From Rathayibacter caricis DSM 15933 (GTDB taxonomy: Bacteria > Actinomycetota > Actinomycetes > Actinomycetales > Microbacteriaceae), in the NCBI RefSeq assembly GCF_003044275.1, contig NZ_PZPL01000001.1:2418001-2482000 (forward strand): a DNA stretch of 64,000 nt, in the 5' to 3' direction. Position 1 is the first letter of the stretch; each line of letters starts with the position of its first letter. The position numbers and the translations under genes are program-made. Shown here in pieces: positions 53,636-64,000 of the stretch. The notes below the pieces were generated by a model. The model made no database searches. It had not been told where the DNA came from and saw only the letters and a program-made list of their open reading frames with translations.

Positions 53636-53730
53636 GGCTCGACATCGCGCAGATCGGTGAGAGGGAACTGCGCGGTGCCGAGACGCACCGGAGGGCCGGC
53701 TTCGCAGCATGAGCCGGGGGCGTTCGAGCC
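53636..53730 (+). ncRNA. Candidate structured leader RNA upstream of phoH
   Basis: Three stems can form together. Closing stem P1: GGCTCGA (53636-53642) with TCGAGCC (53724-53730). P2: 10 bp between 53643-53652 and 53668-53677 with a 15-nt purine-rich loop. P3: CCGGCTT (53696-53702) with GAGCCGG (53711-53717). An 18-nt single-stranded joint separates P2 and P3. The ribosome site GGAGAG begins 10 nt after P1. The shape is riboswitch-like, but it matches no class I know. Confidence 0.4.
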
Positions 53731-53751
53731 TCCGGGGTGTGGAGAGTCGTC

Positions 53752-55134
53752 GTGACAGTTCCCCAGGGTATGGACCAGCAGGCCGGAGCGCAGGGCGGCG
53801 TCCACCGCCGACCGCAGCACGGCTCGACCGGGTCCTCCGATCAGCTCCTCCGCACGTACGTGCTCGACACCTCGGTGCTGCTCTCCGATCCGATGGCGAT
53901 GTTCCGGTTCGCGGAGCACGCCGTCGTGCTGCCGATCGTCGTGATCGGCGAGCTCGAGGGCAAGCGCCACGATCCCGAGATCGGCTACTTCGCGCGCCAG
54001 GCGCTGCGGCACCTCGACGAGCTGCGCATCAAGCACGAGCGCCTCGACTTCCCGATCGCCGTCGGCAACGGGGGCACCCTCCGCGTCGAGCTCAACCACT
54101 CGAACATGTCGGTGCTGCCCAGCGGGCTGCAACTGGGCGACAACGACGCGCGGATCCTCGCTGTGGCGATGAACCTCGCCAACGAGGGCTCGACCGTCAC
54201 CGTCGTGTCCAAGGACATGCCGATGCGCGTCAAGGCGGCGTCGATCGGCCTCGCCGCCGAGGAGTACCTCGCCGAGCTCGCTCCGGAGTCGGGGTGGACC
54301 GGAATGGACGACATCACGCTCGAGGGCGGCGCGATGAGCGAGTTCTACGACCGGGAGCGCCTCTTCACCGACGCGGTCGAGGGGATCCCGATCAACACGG
54401 GTCTCGTCGTCCACTCCGATCGCGGCTCGGCGCTCGCGCGAGTGACCGGCAAGCGGCAGATCACGCTCGTGCGCGGCGACCGCGACGTCTTCGGGCTGCA
54501 CGGGCGCTCGGCGGAGCAGCGGCTCGCGATCGACCTCCTTCTGGACCAGGAGGTGGGCATCGTCTCGCTGGGCGGCCGTGCGGGCACCGGCAAGTCGGCG
54601 CTGGCGCTGTGCGCAGGACTGGAGGCGGTGCTCGAGAAGCGCCAGCACAAGAAGATCATGGTCTTCCGCCCGCTGTACGCCGTCGGCGGTCAGGACCTCG
54701 GCTTCCTGCCGGGCGACGCGGCCGAGAAGATGAACCCCTGGGCCCAGGCGGTCTTCGACACGCTCGGTGCCCTGGTGTCGCAGAACGTGCTCGACGAGGT
54801 GATCGAGCGCGGGATGCTCGAGGTCCTGCCGCTGACGCACATCCGCGGGCGCTCGCTGCACGACGCGTTCGTGATCGTCGACGAGGCGCAGTCGCTCGAG
54901 CGGAACGTGCTGCTGACCGTCCTGTCCCGTGTGGGGCAGAACTCGCGGGTGGTGCTGACCCACGACGTCGCCCAGCGCGACAACCTGCGGGTCGGCCGTC
55001 ACGACGGCGTCGCCTCCGTGATCGAGACGCTGAAGGGGCACCCGCTGTTCGCGCACGTCACGCTCACCCGCTCGGAGCGCTCGGCGATCGCGGCGCTGGT
55101 GACCGAGATGCTGGAGTCGAACGAGCTGGCCTGA
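53752..55134 (+). CDS. phoH: PIN-PhoH family ATPase
   Basis: A 460-residue fusion of an N-terminal PIN nuclease domain ([10 protein letters not shown] with D39; later acidic [11 protein letters not shown]) and a C-terminal PhoH P-loop ATPase (Walker [12 protein letters not shown] at 274-284; Walker [12 protein letters not shown]). Mycobacterial PhoH2-type proteins of this build are RNA helicase/ribonucleases. GTG 53752 has GGAGAG 5 nt upstream; GTG 53737 is an alternative. A large hairpin at 55150-55220 ends the gene. Confidence 0.9.
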   Translation: MTVPQGMDQQAGAQGGVHRRPQHGSTGSSDQLLRTYVLDTSVLLSDPMAMFRFAEHAVVLPIVVIGELEGKRHDPEIGYFARQALRHLDELRIKHERLDFPIAVGNGGTLRVELNHSNMSVLPSGLQLGDNDARILAVAMNLANEGSTVTVVSKDMPMRVKAASIGLAAEEYLAELAPESGWTGMDDITLEGGAMSEFYDRERLFTDAVEGIPINTGLVVHSDRGSALARVTGKRQITLVRGDRDVFGLHGRSAEQRLAIDLLLDQEVGIVSLGGRAGTGKSALALCAGLEAVLEKRQHKKIMVFRPLYAVGGQDLGFLPGDAAEKMNPWAQAVFDTLGALVSQNVLDEVIERGMLEVLPLTHIRGRSLHDAFVIVDEAQSLERNVLLTVLSRVGQNSRVVLTHDVAQRDNLRVGRHDGVASVIETLKGHPLFAHVTLTRSERSAIAALVTEMLESNELA

Positions 55135-55149
55135 CCCGCGTCGGTCGTC

Positions 55150-55220
55150 CGGCTCGCGAGACAGCGTCCGGCGCGCAGGATCCTCGGATCGCTGCGTGCC
55201 GGACGCGGTTCTGCGAGCCG
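55150..55220 (+). terminator. Long imperfect hairpin after phoH
   Basis: CGGCTCGCGAGACAGCG at the left and CGCGGTTCTGCGAGCCG at the right are nearly complementary, with GTCCGGC/GCCGGAC and GCAG/CTGC continuing inward. Arms are about 29 nt. It begins 15 nt after the phoH stop. Confidence 0.65.
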
Positions 55221-55258
55221 CAGGCAGCTCTTGCGGCGGCCGTGCGGGTCGACGGGCG

Positions 55259-55264
55259 TAGCGT
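55259..55264 (+). promoter_or_regulatory. Leaderless promoter of the acyl-CoA dehydrogenase gene
   Basis: TAGCGT ends 7 nt before GTG 55272. Confidence 0.6.
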
Positions 55265-55271
55265 GGACCGG

Positions 55272-56438
55272 GTGAGCATCCTCGACGACGCGCTCCTCGA
55301 GCGCTTCCGCCTCCGCGCCGCCGACTACGACGAGCGCAACGCCTTCTTCGCCGAGGACCTCGAGGAGCTGCGCGCGATCGGCTACCTGGCGCTGCTCGTG
55401 CCGTCCGAGCTGGGCGGTGCGGGGCTCGGTCTCGAGCAGGCGGCGGCGGAGCAGGCCCGGCTCGCGACCGCGGCGCCGGCCACCGCGCTGGCCGTCAACA
55501 TGCACCTCGTCTGGACCGGGGTCGCGAAGATCCTGCGCGACCGGGGCGACTCCTCCCTGGAGCACGTTCTCGTGGACGCCGCCGCCGGCCACGTCTTTGC
55601 CTTCGGGAACAGCGAGCCGGGCAACGATCTCGTGCTCTTCGACTCCCTGACCCGTGCCGAGCCGCTGCCGGGCGGTGGCCATCGCTTCACCGGGACGAAG
55701 GTGTTCACCTCGCTCTCGCCCGCGTGGACGCGGCTGGGCGTCTTCGGGCGGGACGACAGCGGTCCGGAGCCGCGGCTGGTGCACGGCTTCGTCGATCGCG
55801 ACACTCCGGAGTCGCCCGTCGCGGGCCTGGGAACGCGCGACGACTGGGACACGCTCGGCATGCGCGCGACGCAGAGCCGCACGACGATCCTGGACGGCGT
55901 CGAGATCCCGGCCGGGCGGATGTTCCGGTCGCTGCCCGTGGGGCCGAACGCGGATCCGCTGGTCTTCGCGATCTTCGCGGCGTTCGAGCTCCTGATCGCC
56001 TCCGTCTATCTCGGGATCGCGCAGCGCGCGCTCACGCTGGCGGTCGAGTCCGCGGCGCGGCGCACGTCGAGGAAGGCGGGAGGGCGGTCCCTCGCGCACG
56101 ACCCCGACGTCCGGTGGCGCGTCGCGGACGCGGCGATCCTGCTCGACGGTCTCGATGCTCCGCTGCGCTCGGCCGCCGCCGACGTCGACGCCCTCGTCGA
56201 CCGCGGCGCGCACTGGTTGCCGTCGCTCGTGGGCGTCAAGATCCGCACGACGGAGGCGGCTCTGCGGATCGTGGAGAGCGCCGTGCGCGTGGCGGGCGGG
56301 TCGGCCTACTCGCGGAGCTCGGAACTCTCGCGCCTGTACCGCGACGTCCTCGCCGGCCTCTTCCACCCGTCCGACGACGAGTCCGCCCACTCCACCTTCG
56401 CGACCGCCTGGCTCGGCCCCCTGCCCCCAGCGGAGTGA
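55272..56438 (+). CDS. Acyl-CoA dehydrogenase family flavoprotein
   Basis: A 388-residue member of the acyl-CoA dehydrogenase superfamily. The N-terminal helical domain begins LDDALLERFRLRAADYDERN, with GYLALLVPSELGGAG; the flavin-facing middle has GNSEPGNDL and FTGTKVFTSLSP; the C-terminal helices hold VAGGSAYSRSSELSRLYRDV. The typical catalytic Glu cannot be placed, and the end is closer to the monooxygenase-like (DszC/sulfur-acquisition) branch, so the substrate may not be an acyl-CoA. Monocistronic. Confidence 0.85.
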   Translation: MSILDDALLERFRLRAADYDERNAFFAEDLEELRAIGYLALLVPSELGGAGLGLEQAAAEQARLATAAPATALAVNMHLVWTGVAKILRDRGDSSLEHVLVDAAAGHVFAFGNSEPGNDLVLFDSLTRAEPLPGGGHRFTGTKVFTSLSPAWTRLGVFGRDDSGPEPRLVHGFVDRDTPESPVAGLGTRDDWDTLGMRATQSRTTILDGVEIPAGRMFRSLPVGPNADPLVFAIFAAFELLIASVYLGIAQRALTLAVESAARRTSRKAGGRSLAHDPDVRWRVADAAILLDGLDAPLRSAAADVDALVDRGAHWLPSLVGVKIRTTEAALRIVESAVRVAGGSAYSRSSELSRLYRDVLAGLFHPSDDESAHSTFATAWLGPLPPAE

Positions 56439-56594
56439 CGACCTCGCGCTGAGGAGTCCTGGCTCTCCCGATGCTCCGCGACCGGGAAGCCCCGACTCCG
56501 ACCGTCGACGACCGATCTACCTGCGGATGCCCAGCCGCACGCCTTCAAGGCGAACCCGTGAAAGGCGTGCCAGCGTTTTGCTCTAGCCGAACGC

Positions 56595-56666
56595 AGGACG
56601 CTCTGCGGAAGGCATCCGTCCCGAGAAGCCGACCGCGGTCCGTCCTGCGCGTGCGCAGGACGGACC
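56595..56666. repeat. Intergenic repeat unit D ending in a perfect hairpin
   Basis: CTCTGCGGAAGG at 56601-56612, then AGCCGACCGCGG, as in the units at 32127-32484. The right end is a perfect 14-bp inverted repeat: GGTCCGTCCTGCGC (56637-56650), GT, GCGCAGGACGGACC (56653-56666). It fills the gap between the convergent acyl-CoA dehydrogenase and fumC genes and ends 7 nt from the fumC stop, so it probably terminates both. Confidence 0.65.
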
Positions 56667-56673
56667 AGAGAAC

Positions 56674-58086
56674 TCATCCCGGGTGGGTCATGCTCATCAC
56701 GTCGAGGGCGCTCTTCAGCTGCTCCTCCGTGACTTCGCCGCGCTCGACGAAGCCGAGGTCGATGACCGACTCGCGGACGGTGATGCCCTTGGCCACGGAG
56801 TTCTTCGCGACCTTGGCGGCCGCCTCGTAGCCGATGACCTTGTTGAGCGGCGTGACGATCGAGGGCGAGGACTCGGCCAGGGCGCGGGCGCGCTCCAGGT
56901 TGGCCTCCAGACCGTCGACGGTCTTGTCGGCCAGGAGCACCGACGAGTTCGAGAGCAGGCGGATCGACTCGAGCAGAGCGGTTCCCATGACGGGGATCGC
57001 GACGTTCAGCTCGAAGGCTCCGGAGGCGCCCGCCCAGGCGATGGTGGCGTCGTTGCCGATGACGCGGGCGCAGACCATGAGCACCGCCTCCGGGATCACC
57101 GGGTTGACCTTGCCGGGCATGATCGAGGAGCCCGGCTGCAGGTCGGGGATGTGCAGCTCGCCGAGCCCGGTGTTGGGGCCCGAGCCCATCCAGCGGAGGT
57201 CGTTGTTGATCTTGGTGAGGCTGACGGCGAGCACCCGCAGCGCGCCGGACGCCTCGACGAGCGAGTCGCGGGCGCCCTGGGCCTCGAAGTGGTTGCGGGC
57301 CTCGGTGACGGGCAGGCCGGTCTCCTCCGCGAGGCGCGCGATGACCTTCTGCGGGAATCCGGCGGGGGTGTTGATGCCGGTGCCGACCGCGGTGCCGCCC
57401 AGGGGGACCTCGGCGACGCGGGGGAGCGCCGACTGCACGCGCTCGATGCCGAGTCGGATCTGCGCGGCGTAGCCGCCGAACTCCTGCCCGAGGGTCACGG
57501 GGGTCGCGTCCATCAGGTGGGTGCGGCCCGACTTGACGGCCTCGGACCACAGCTCGGCCTTGGTCTCGAGCGCCTCGGCGAGGTGCTCGAGGGAGGGGAT
57601 GAGGTTCTCGATCAGCGCGCCCGTCACGGCGACGTGCACCGAGGTGGGGAACACGTCGTTGGAGGACTGCGACGCGTTGACGTGGTCGTTGGGGTGGACC
57701 GCGCGCCCGAGCGCGGTGGTCGCGAGGCTGCTGAGCACCTCGTTCATGTTCATGTTCGAGGACGTGCCCGAGCCGGTCTGGTAGACGTCGATCGGGAAGT
57801 GCTCGTCGTACCCGCCCGCGACGATCAGGTCGGCCGCGTCGGCGATCGCCCCCGCGATGTCGGCGTCGAGGACGCCCAGCTCGGCGTTCGCCAGCGCCGC
57901 GGCCTTCTTGATGCGCGCGAGAGCCGCGATCTGGGCCGGCTCGAGTCCGGCTCCCGAGATCGGGAAGTTCTCGACGGCGCGCTGCGTCTGCGCGGCGTAC
58001 AGGGCGTTCCGCGGAACGCGCACCTCGCCCATCGTGTCGTGCTCGATGCGGAAGTCGCCGGAGTCGGTCGGGAGGTGATCCACCAC
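56674..58086 (-). CDS. fumC: Class II fumarate hydratase
   Basis: A 470-residue TCA-cycle enzyme. Signature [11 protein letters not shown] is intact, with [14 protein letters not shown] and [17 protein letters not shown]. The N-terminus [14 protein letters not shown] is typical. GTG 58086 and GTG 58083 are adjacent candidate starts with AAGGA about 10 nt upstream. The carbonic anhydrase gene lies upstream on the same strand after 44 nt. Confidence 0.95.
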   Translation of the reverse strand: MVDHLPTDSGDFRIEHDTMGEVRVPRNALYAAQTQRAVENFPISGAGLEPAQIAALARIKKAAALANAELGVLDADIAGAIADAADLIVAGGYDEHFPIDVYQTGSGTSSNMNMNEVLSSLATTALGRAVHPNDHVNASQSSNDVFPTSVHVAVTGALIENLIPSLEHLAEALETKAELWSEAVKSGRTHLMDATPVTLGQEFGGYAAQIRLGIERVQSALPRVAEVPLGGTAVGTGINTPAGFPQKVIARLAEETGLPVTEARNHFEAQGARDSLVEASGALRVLAVSLTKINNDLRWMGSGPNTGLGELHIPDLQPGSSIMPGKVNPVIPEAVLMVCARVIGNDATIAWAGASGAFELNVAIPVMGTALLESIRLLSNSSVLLADKTVDGLEANLERARALAESSPSIVTPLNKVIGYEAAAKVAKNSVAKGITVRESVIDLGFVERGEVTEEQLKSALDVMSMTHPG

Positions 58087-58130
58087 GCTGTGTTCGTCCT
58101 TGTCTGATCGGTGCTGTTCGCCGGGGCCGA

Positions 58131-58928
58131 TTACTCGGCGCCGGACTCCGTCGCGTCGGTCGACGCGCCGGACGGAAGGGTGCTGGGCGTGCGCTCCTGC
58201 TCGGAGAGGTAGGGGCTCAGCTGGGGAGGATCGATGCCGAGCACGACGTCCGAGACGACCGTGCCGTCGGAGAGGCGGTAGTTCGCTCCGACGACCGCGA
58301 GCGAGCCCGAGGCGACCGCGTCGGCGATCAGCGGCGACCGCTGGAGCATCTCGGCGACGGTGTCGCGCAGGTGCTCCCGGCCGACGACGAGTGCGTCGGT
58401 GGCCGACGGGTCGACGAGCACGCGCCCGTCCGGCTGAGGCCCGACGACGCGGCGGACCGCGGGGATGATCGGCTCGATGAGGTGCTCGATGTGCGGCGGG
58501 AGGCGCTGCGCACCCGGGGCCTGCGATTCGATCGCGGCCTTCACCGCGCCGCACTCGTCGTGCCCGAGGACCAGGATCAGCTTCACTCCCAGCACGGCGA
58601 CCGCGTACTCGAGGGAGCCGAGGATGGAGTCGGCGATGACCTGCCCGGCGTTGCGGACGACGAAGAGGTCGCCGAGGCCCAGGTCGAAGATGATCTCGGC
58701 GGCGAGGCGGGAGTCGCTGCAGCCGAAGAGGGCGGCGAGCGGACGCTGCGCGGCGGCGAGCTCGGCGCGTCGCTCGACGTCCTGCCGCGGGTGGCGGGGC
58801 TCGCCGGCGACGAAGCGCTGGTTGCCGCGCAGCATCTCCTTCCACACCCACGCGGGCGGGCGGGACTCGCGCGGCACCGGGATGGTCTGCGGGGCGTCGC
58901 CGCCGAGGGCGTCGTCGTGGATGCTCAC
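58131..58928 (-). CDS. Beta-carbonic anhydrase
   Basis: A 265-residue zinc enzyme for CO2/bicarbonate. Zinc ligands are C70 (with D72 and R74 in GCSDSR), H123 and C126 (GHDECGA). The C-terminal stretch after about residue 215 ([13 protein letters not shown]) is the usual closing strand, then a polar tail. GTG 58928 overlaps the DUF4245 stop, with AGGAGG upstream. It fits the xseB-DUF4245-carbonic anhydrase-fumC run. Confidence 0.93.
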   Translation of the reverse strand: MSIHDDALGGDAPQTIPVPRESRPPAWVWKEMLRGNQRFVAGEPRHPRQDVERRAELAAAQRPLAALFGCSDSRLAAEIIFDLGLGDLFVVRNAGQVIADSILGSLEYAVAVLGVKLILVLGHDECGAVKAAIESQAPGAQRLPPHIEHLIEPIIPAVRRVVGPQPDGRVLVDPSATDALVVGREHLRDTVAEMLQRSPLIADAVASGSLAVVGANYRLSDGTVVSDVVLGIDPPQLSPYLSEQERTPSTLPSGASTDATESGAE

Positions 58929-59572
58929 TGTTCCTCCTGGCCGATCTGGGGCGAGACGGCGTCGACGACCTCGCGGATCCGCTCGACGGGAGCGGTTCCG
59001 TAGACGAGGTAGGTGCTGGCGCCCTCGGTGGTCTCGAGTGCGTAGGGCGTGTTGCCGGTGTCCTGGCCCGAGTCGCGGCGGTCGTAGACCGTCCACTCGC
59101 GTCCGTCGATCCGCTCGACGCCCGTGGCCGCGGCGCGGTCGAGCTGCCGGGCGACCCAGGCGTCGTCGGCGTCGAAGCCCTGGCTGAGGCCGATGTAGCC
59201 GGAGTCGGGCGCCGGCGTCAGCAGTCCCACGTACCAGTAGTCGATGCCGCCGTCGGTGCGCAGCTCGGCGGCGTTCGCGGACCAGTCGTCGGGCATGCGG
59301 GTCACGGCGAGGGTCTCGGTCTCGCCGAGCTGGAGCTGCGAGGCGACGAGCGGCACGTCGATCGCCGGGCGCTCCGTGCCGTCGCCGCGGGGCACGATCA
59401 GCACGATGAGGGCCACGACTCCGACCGTCGCGAGCAGCGAGAAGACCAGGTTGTTGACGGTCTTGCGCTGGCGGTAGAGCCGGGAGTTCTCGGCCTTGCG
59501 CGCTGCGATCTCGGCGGGGGTCTCGGGGCGGCCGAGCTCGGCGACGACCCTCGGCTCCTTACGGCGGCTCAT
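58925..59572 (-). CDS. DUF4245 membrane-anchored protein
   Basis: A 215-residue protein with a polar head of about 38 residues, one membrane segment ([22 protein letters not shown]) and an exported domain of about 150 residues. DUF4245 is an actinobacterial family of unknown function that normally sits beside xseB, as here. ATG 59572 overlaps the xseB stop (ATGA); the longer upstream frame is rejected. Confidence 0.87.
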   Translation of the reverse strand: MSRRKEPRVVAELGRPETPAEIAARKAENSRLYRQRKTVNNLVFSLLATVGVVALIVLIVPRGDGTERPAIDVPLVASQLQLGETETLAVTRMPDDWSANAAELRTDGGIDYWYVGLLTPAPDSGYIGLSQGFDADDAWVARQLDRAAATGVERIDGREWTVYDRRDSGQDTGNTPYALETTEGASTYLVYGTAPVERIREVVDAVSPQIGQEEQ

Positions 59573-59817
59573 CCGGCGCTCGATCCGGAACGGGCGGCCT
59601 CGAGACGGGCGCGGGCGCCGATCAGCCACTCCTCGCAGCGCGCCGCGAGTGCCTCGCCGCGCTCCCAGAGGGCGAGGGAGCGCTCGAGGGTCGAGCTTCC
59701 CTGCTCGAGCTCGGAGACCACGCGCACGAGCTCGTCGCGGGCCTGCTCGTAGCTGAAACCGGAGACGTCGGAATCGAGTCCCTCGGGAGCAGGGGAGTCG
59801 GTGCGGGCGTCGGCCAT
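59569..59817 (-). CDS. xseB: Exodeoxyribonuclease VII small subunit
   Basis: An 82-residue helical subunit, motif [43 protein letters not shown]. It binds several copies per large subunit. It appears to start its own leaderless message and heads the DUF4245-carbonic anhydrase run. xseA lies 61 nt upstream on the same strand. Confidence 0.94.
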   Translation of the reverse strand: MADARTDSPAPEGLDSDVSGFSYEQARDELVRVVSELEQGSSTLERSLALWERGEALAARCEEWLIGARARLEAARSGSSAG

Positions 59818-59824
59818 GGTCTTG

Positions 59825-59830
59825 ATCCTA
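59825..59830 (-). promoter_or_regulatory. Leaderless promoter of xseB
   Basis: Minus-strand TAGGAT ends 7 nt before ATG 59817, in the 61-nt gap after xseA. Confidence 0.55.
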
Positions 59831-59878
59831 TCGATCGGTGCGCCCGGGCAGGCGCGGCGGGGGAGGTCGGGCGGAGGG

Positions 59879-61111
59879 TCAGCCGCGGCCGGCGGGGTCG
59901 GCGGCGGACCCCTCGGAGCGAGCGGCGACGGCGCCCTCCGCGAGCGTCAGGACGAGCGCCTCGCCCGCCTCGGCGTCTCTCGCAGCGCGGACGACATGAC
60001 CCGCGGCGTTCTGCACGATCGCGTAGCCGCGGTCGAGCGTGTGCTGCGGCGAGAGGGCGCGCAGATGCCCGTGCAGGCGCTCCACCTCGAGGTGCGCGCG
60101 CTCGATCCGGCGCTCGACGAGCTCGGCGCCGCGGGCGACCCAGCGGGTCAGCTCCTCCGAGCGCTGGTCGACCAGGACGCGGGGATTCGCCAGCACGGGG
60201 CGCGAGCGCAGCTGCGAGAGCCGGTCGACCTCGTGCGAGACGAGCCCGCTCACCCGCGTGGTCATCCGCAGGCGCGCCTGCTGCACCCGGAGGAGCTCGT
60301 CGGACACGTCGGGCACCACGCGCTTGGCGGCATCGGTCGGCGTCGAGGCGCGCAGATCGGCGACGTCGTCGAGGAGCGGCCGGTCGGCCTCGTGGCCGAT
60401 GGCGCTGACGACGGGCGTCGAGCAGGCGGCGACGGCGCGCACGAGCGACTCGTCGCTGAAGCCGAGGAGGTTCTGGAAGTCGCCGCCGCCGCGGGCGATC
60501 ACGATGACGTCGATGCTCTCGTCGGCGTCGAGGGCGCGCAGTGCCGACAGCACCTCGGGCACCGTGCGATCCCCCTGGACCGCAGCGTGGACGACCCGGA
60601 AGCGCACGGCGGGCCAGCGCAGCTGCGCGTTCCGCAGCACGTCCTTCTCCGCGTCCGAGTCCTTGCCCGTGATCAGGCCCACGCCGTGCGGGAGGAACGG
60701 GAGGCGCTTCTTGCGACCCGGCTCGAACAGCCCCTCGGAGGCGAGCTGCCGCCGCAGCCGCTCCAGCTTCTCGAGCAGGTCGCCGAGGCCCACGTGGCGC
60801 ATCTCGAACACCTGCATGGTGAGCGTTCCGCCCTTGAGCCAGTAGTTCGGCTTCACGAGTGCGATCACGCGGGCGCCCTGCGCCAGATCGGCCGGGATGC
60901 GGGAGCGGACCGACGACCAGATCGTGAACCCGACCGTGGCATCGCCTGAGACGTCCTTGAGCTTGCCGTAGACGTTGCCGCCCGAGACCCCCCACTGGGT
61001 GATCTCGCCCTCGACCCACGCGGTGCCCAGCCGTTCGATCCAGCCCTTGAGCTTGCTCGCGAGCAGGCCGACCGGCCACGGGTTCTCGGCGGTGGGAGGG
61101 GCGTCTGTCAT
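59879..61111 (-). CDS. xseA: Exodeoxyribonuclease VII large subunit
   Basis: A 410-residue catalytic subunit for single-strand DNA digestion. The N-terminal OB fold ([22 protein letters not shown]) is followed by the Exonuc_VII_L domain ([46 protein letters not shown]) and a coiled-coil stalk. ATG 61111 has GAAGG 5 nt upstream. Divergent from ispH. Confidence 0.95.
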   Translation of the reverse strand: MTDAPPTAENPWPVGLLASKLKGWIERLGTAWVEGEITQWGVSGGNVYGKLKDVSGDATVGFTIWSSVRSRIPADLAQGARVIALVKPNYWLKGGTLTMQVFEMRHVGLGDLLEKLERLRRQLASEGLFEPGRKKRLPFLPHGVGLITGKDSDAEKDVLRNAQLRWPAVRFRVVHAAVQGDRTVPEVLSALRALDADESIDVIVIARGGGDFQNLLGFSDESLVRAVAACSTPVVSAIGHEADRPLLDDVADLRASTPTDAAKRVVPDVSDELLRVQQARLRMTTRVSGLVSHEVDRLSQLRSRPVLANPRVLVDQRSEELTRWVARGAELVERRIERAHLEVERLHGHLRALSPQHTLDRGYAIVQNAAGHVVRAARDAEAGEALVLTLAEGAVAARSEGSAADPAGRG

Positions 61112-61216
61112 CGGTGCCTTCGCTCGGGCGGGCGGGGAGTGGCGGGGGCTGCCCGCGTCGACCACCGTACGGGATGCCTCCGACAGCGCATCGGCCTCCG
61201 CTCAGCCGGGAGCGCA

Positions 61217-61222
61217 TAGAAT
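61217..61222 (+). promoter_or_regulatory. Leaderless promoter of ispH
   Basis: TAGAAT ends 6 nt before GTG 61229. The intervening CAGGGG is too close to act as a normal ribosome site. Confidence 0.55.
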
Positions 61223-61228
61223 CAGGGG

Positions 61229-62302
61229 GTGAGTCAAGTCTCGATCAGCCTGCCCATGCCGCGCATGCCCCGCGCCACCGGGCGTCTCCGCGACGTCCCC
61301 GTCGACGGCGCGAAGCGCGTGCTCCTCGCCGCCCCGCGCGGCTACTGCGCCGGAGTCGACCGCGCGGTCGTCGCCGTCGAGAAGGCCATCGAGCACTACG
61401 GCGCTCCGGTCTACGTGCGCAAGCAGATCGTGCACAACGTGCACGTGGTCTCGACGCTCGAGAGCCAGGGCGCGATCTTCGTCGACGAGGTCGACGAGGT
61501 CCCCGAGGGCTCGCACATCGTCTTCAGCGCGCACGGAGTCTCCCCGGCGGTCGTGCAGGGCGCCGCCGACCGCAACCTCCAGGCGATCGACGCGACCTGC
61601 CCGCTCGTCACCAAGGTGCACCGCGAGGCGGTCCGCTTCGCGCGCGACGACTTCGAGATCCTCCTGATCGGCCACGAGGGCCACGAGGAGGTCGAGGGCA
61701 CCGCGGGCGAGGCTCCGGACCACGTGACCCTGGTCGGCAGCCCCGACGAGGTCGACACCATCGTCGTGAAGGACCCCGACAAGGTCGTCTGGCTCTCGCA
61801 GACCACGCTCTCGGTCGACGAGACGATGGAGACGGTCAGCCGCCTCCGCGAGCGCTTCCCCAACCTGCAGGACCCGCCCAGCGACGACATCTGCTACGCC
61901 ACCCAGAACCGGCAGGTCGCGATCAAGAAGGTCGCCGCCGACGCCGAACTCGTGATCGTGGTGGGCTCCGCCAACTCCTCCAACTCGGTGCGCCTCGTCG
62001 AGGTCGCGCTCGAGTACGGCGCCAAGGCCGCCTACCGCGTCGACTACGCCAGCGAGATCAAGCAGGAGTGGCTCGACGGCATCCGCACCGTCGGCGTCAC
62101 CAGCGGCGCGTCGGTGCCCGAGGTCCTCGTGCGCGAGGTGCTCGACGACCTGGCCGCCGCGGGCTACGGCGAGGTCGAAGAGGTCAAGACGGCGGAGGAG
62201 GACCTGATGTTCTCGCTCCCCAAGGAGCTCCGGAAGGACGTCGCCGGCAAGCGCGACGCCCGCGCCATCGGCGGCCGCGTCACGGCGCCCGCCGCGAACT
62301 GA
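61229..62302 (+). CDS. ispH: 4-hydroxy-3-methylbut-2-enyl diphosphate reductase
   Basis: A 357-residue iron-sulfur enzyme, last step of the MEP isoprenoid pathway. The three cluster cysteines are C40 ([10 protein letters not shown]), C124 (DATCPLV) and C222 ([11 protein letters not shown]). [14 protein letters not shown] and [14 protein letters not shown] complete the signature. It supplies substrate to prenyltransferases such as that at 51572. A strong hairpin follows. Confidence 0.96.
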   Translation: MSQVSISLPMPRMPRATGRLRDVPVDGAKRVLLAAPRGYCAGVDRAVVAVEKAIEHYGAPVYVRKQIVHNVHVVSTLESQGAIFVDEVDEVPEGSHIVFSAHGVSPAVVQGAADRNLQAIDATCPLVTKVHREAVRFARDDFEILLIGHEGHEEVEGTAGEAPDHVTLVGSPDEVDTIVVKDPDKVVWLSQTTLSVDETMETVSRLRERFPNLQDPPSDDICYATQNRQVAIKKVAADAELVIVVGSANSSNSVRLVEVALEYGAKAAYRVDYASEIKQEWLDGIRTVGVTSGASVPEVLVREVLDDLAAAGYGEVEEVKTAEEDLMFSLPKELRKDVAGKRDARAIGGRVTAPAAN

Positions 62303-62325
62303 CGCCGGTCCGTCCGGCGACACGA

Positions 62326-62363
62326 GACGAGGCCGCCGTCCCCGAGGGGGCGGCGGCCTCGTC
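62326..62363. terminator. Bidirectional terminator ispH/DUF6264-like gene
   Basis: GACGAGGCCGCCG at 62326-62338 pairs perfectly with CGGCGGCCTCGTC at 62351-62363 (13 bp), with an inner CCCC/GGGG stem. It lies between convergent stops. Confidence 0.8.
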
Positions 62364-62375
62364 CGTGCGAGGGGG

Positions 62376-62939
62376 TCAGGCGTCGAGCCCGGCGGCGCCC
62401 TGGCTCGACAGGCGCGAGACGTAGTCGGCGAAGGTCGGGTCGCCCAGGATCGCGATTCCCGCGACGACCATCGAGAGGACGATCGTCGCCGCGATCCCGA
62501 GGATCGGGACGAGGACGGCCCGCTTGCCCGCCCGAAGCCGCCGGACCGAGATCCAGACGGCGAACGCGACGATCAGCGACTGCACGAGCGCCGTGACGAC
62601 GCCCAGCGTCCGCGCCAGGTCGGGCGAGGCGTAGGTGCCGATGCCCTGGCTCGCGTAGAGGTCGGACAGCGTCGTCGCGAAGCTCGACGGATCGAGCAGC
62701 GTCGGCACGGCGAAGAAGACGCCGAGCGCGAGCAGGATGATCGTGAGCAGGCGGTCGACCGGGTGGGCGACGCCCGGCTTCGCGCCGGCGGTCGCGGGCC
62801 GGGGCTCCGTCTCGGAGCCGCGCGGATCCGGGACCACGGTCTCGGCCGGAGGGTTCCACGACCAGCCGGGAGGCGCGTACTCGCCGTACTGCGGCTTCGG
62901 GCGGTCGGCGCCGCCCGGCTGGTCGTGTGCGTTCGTCAC
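62376..62939 (-). CDS. DUF6264-like membrane protein
   Basis: A 187-residue protein with a Pro-rich polar N-terminus of about 60 residues (YGEYAPPGWSWNPPAE) and three to four hydrophobic segments (LLTIILLALGVFFAVPTLL, VVTALVQSLIVAFAVWISV, LVPILGIAATIVLSMVVAGIAI). It resembles the DUF6264 family common in Microbacteriaceae; this naming is from memory. GTG 62939 lies 11 nt after the fbaA stop. Confidence 0.65.
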   Translation of the reverse strand: MTNAHDQPGGADRPKPQYGEYAPPGWSWNPPAETVVPDPRGSETEPRPATAGAKPGVAHPVDRLLTIILLALGVFFAVPTLLDPSSFATTLSDLYASQGIGTYASPDLARTLGVVTALVQSLIVAFAVWISVRRLRAGKRAVLVPILGIAATIVLSMVVAGIAILGDPTFADYVSRLSSQGAAGLDA

Positions 62940-62950
62940 GGAGCGTCCGC

Positions 62951-63976
<1,026 letters not shown>

Positions 63977-64000
63977 GGCATCTCCTTTGACGGATGAACG

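Overview
The window is 64 kb of very GC-rich, gene-dense actinobacterial chromosome. It carries mtrB-lpqB, a WhiB1/PdtaS pair, a sigR-rsrA thiol-stress module, a mycothiol conjugate amidase, a fused Kgd 2-oxoglutarate dehydrogenase/decarboxylase, GuaB1, and DUF4307 and DUF4245 genes. Together with a DUF6264-like gene these point to the family Microbacteriaceae (Rathayibacter, Clavibacter or Curtobacterium-like); the genus cannot be fixed from sequence alone. I see no prophage, IS element, tRNA, rRNA or CRISPR. The content is mostly core chromosome.

Layout. 1-7 kb: envelope signalling and secretion (mtrB end, lpqB, comF, hpf, secA). 7-10 kb: an Rv3235-family gene, pdtaS and whiB1. 10-15.5 kb: aldo/keto reductase, a bcp-type peroxiredoxin, rsgA and aroA on the minus strand, then sigR-rsrA on the plus strand. 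15.5-22 kb: kgd, guaB1, corA. 22-26 kb: two CNNM/CBS membrane proteins, a palindrome-rich gap, nnrD. 26-29 kb: a three-gene flavin electron-transfer cassette (FMN-binding lipoprotein, ApbE, RnfD/NqrB-like membrane domain fused to an FNR reductase). 29-32 kb: GT87-type glycosyltransferase, thiamine-binding-like protein, MFS exporter. 32-35.6 kb: a repeat-filled gap and a three-gene NarL-type signalling operon. 35.6-40 kb: metX, metY, acyltransferase. 40-48 kb: SDR, phosphoribosyltransferase, S51 peptidase-like protein, ung, GNAT, lemA, TetR, YcaQ glycosylase, AI-2E-family protein, ilvA. 48-53.5 kb: greA, DUF4307, mca, TrhA, cis-prenyltransferase, class V aminotransferase. 53.5-64 kb: PIN-PhoH ATPase behind a foldable leader, acyl-CoA dehydrogenase, fumC, carbonic anhydrase, DUF4245, xseB, xseA, ispH, DUF6264-like, fbaA.

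Expression signals. At sixteen genes a TANNNT -10 box ends 5 to 7 nt before the start codon with no Shine-Dalgarno sequence, the signature of leaderless mRNAs. Most convergent gene pairs share one large bidirectional hairpin. The sigR gene has an exact sigma-R promoter (GGAAT-N18-GTT) feeding an upstream start, plus a leaderless internal start. This is the architecture that makes stable and unstable isoforms in Streptomyces.

Most worth following: the two-isoform sigR locus, the flavinyl-transfer cassette, two families of palindromic intergenic repeats, the multibranched phoH leader, and the histidine-kinase operon with an apparently catalytically dead second membrane sensor.
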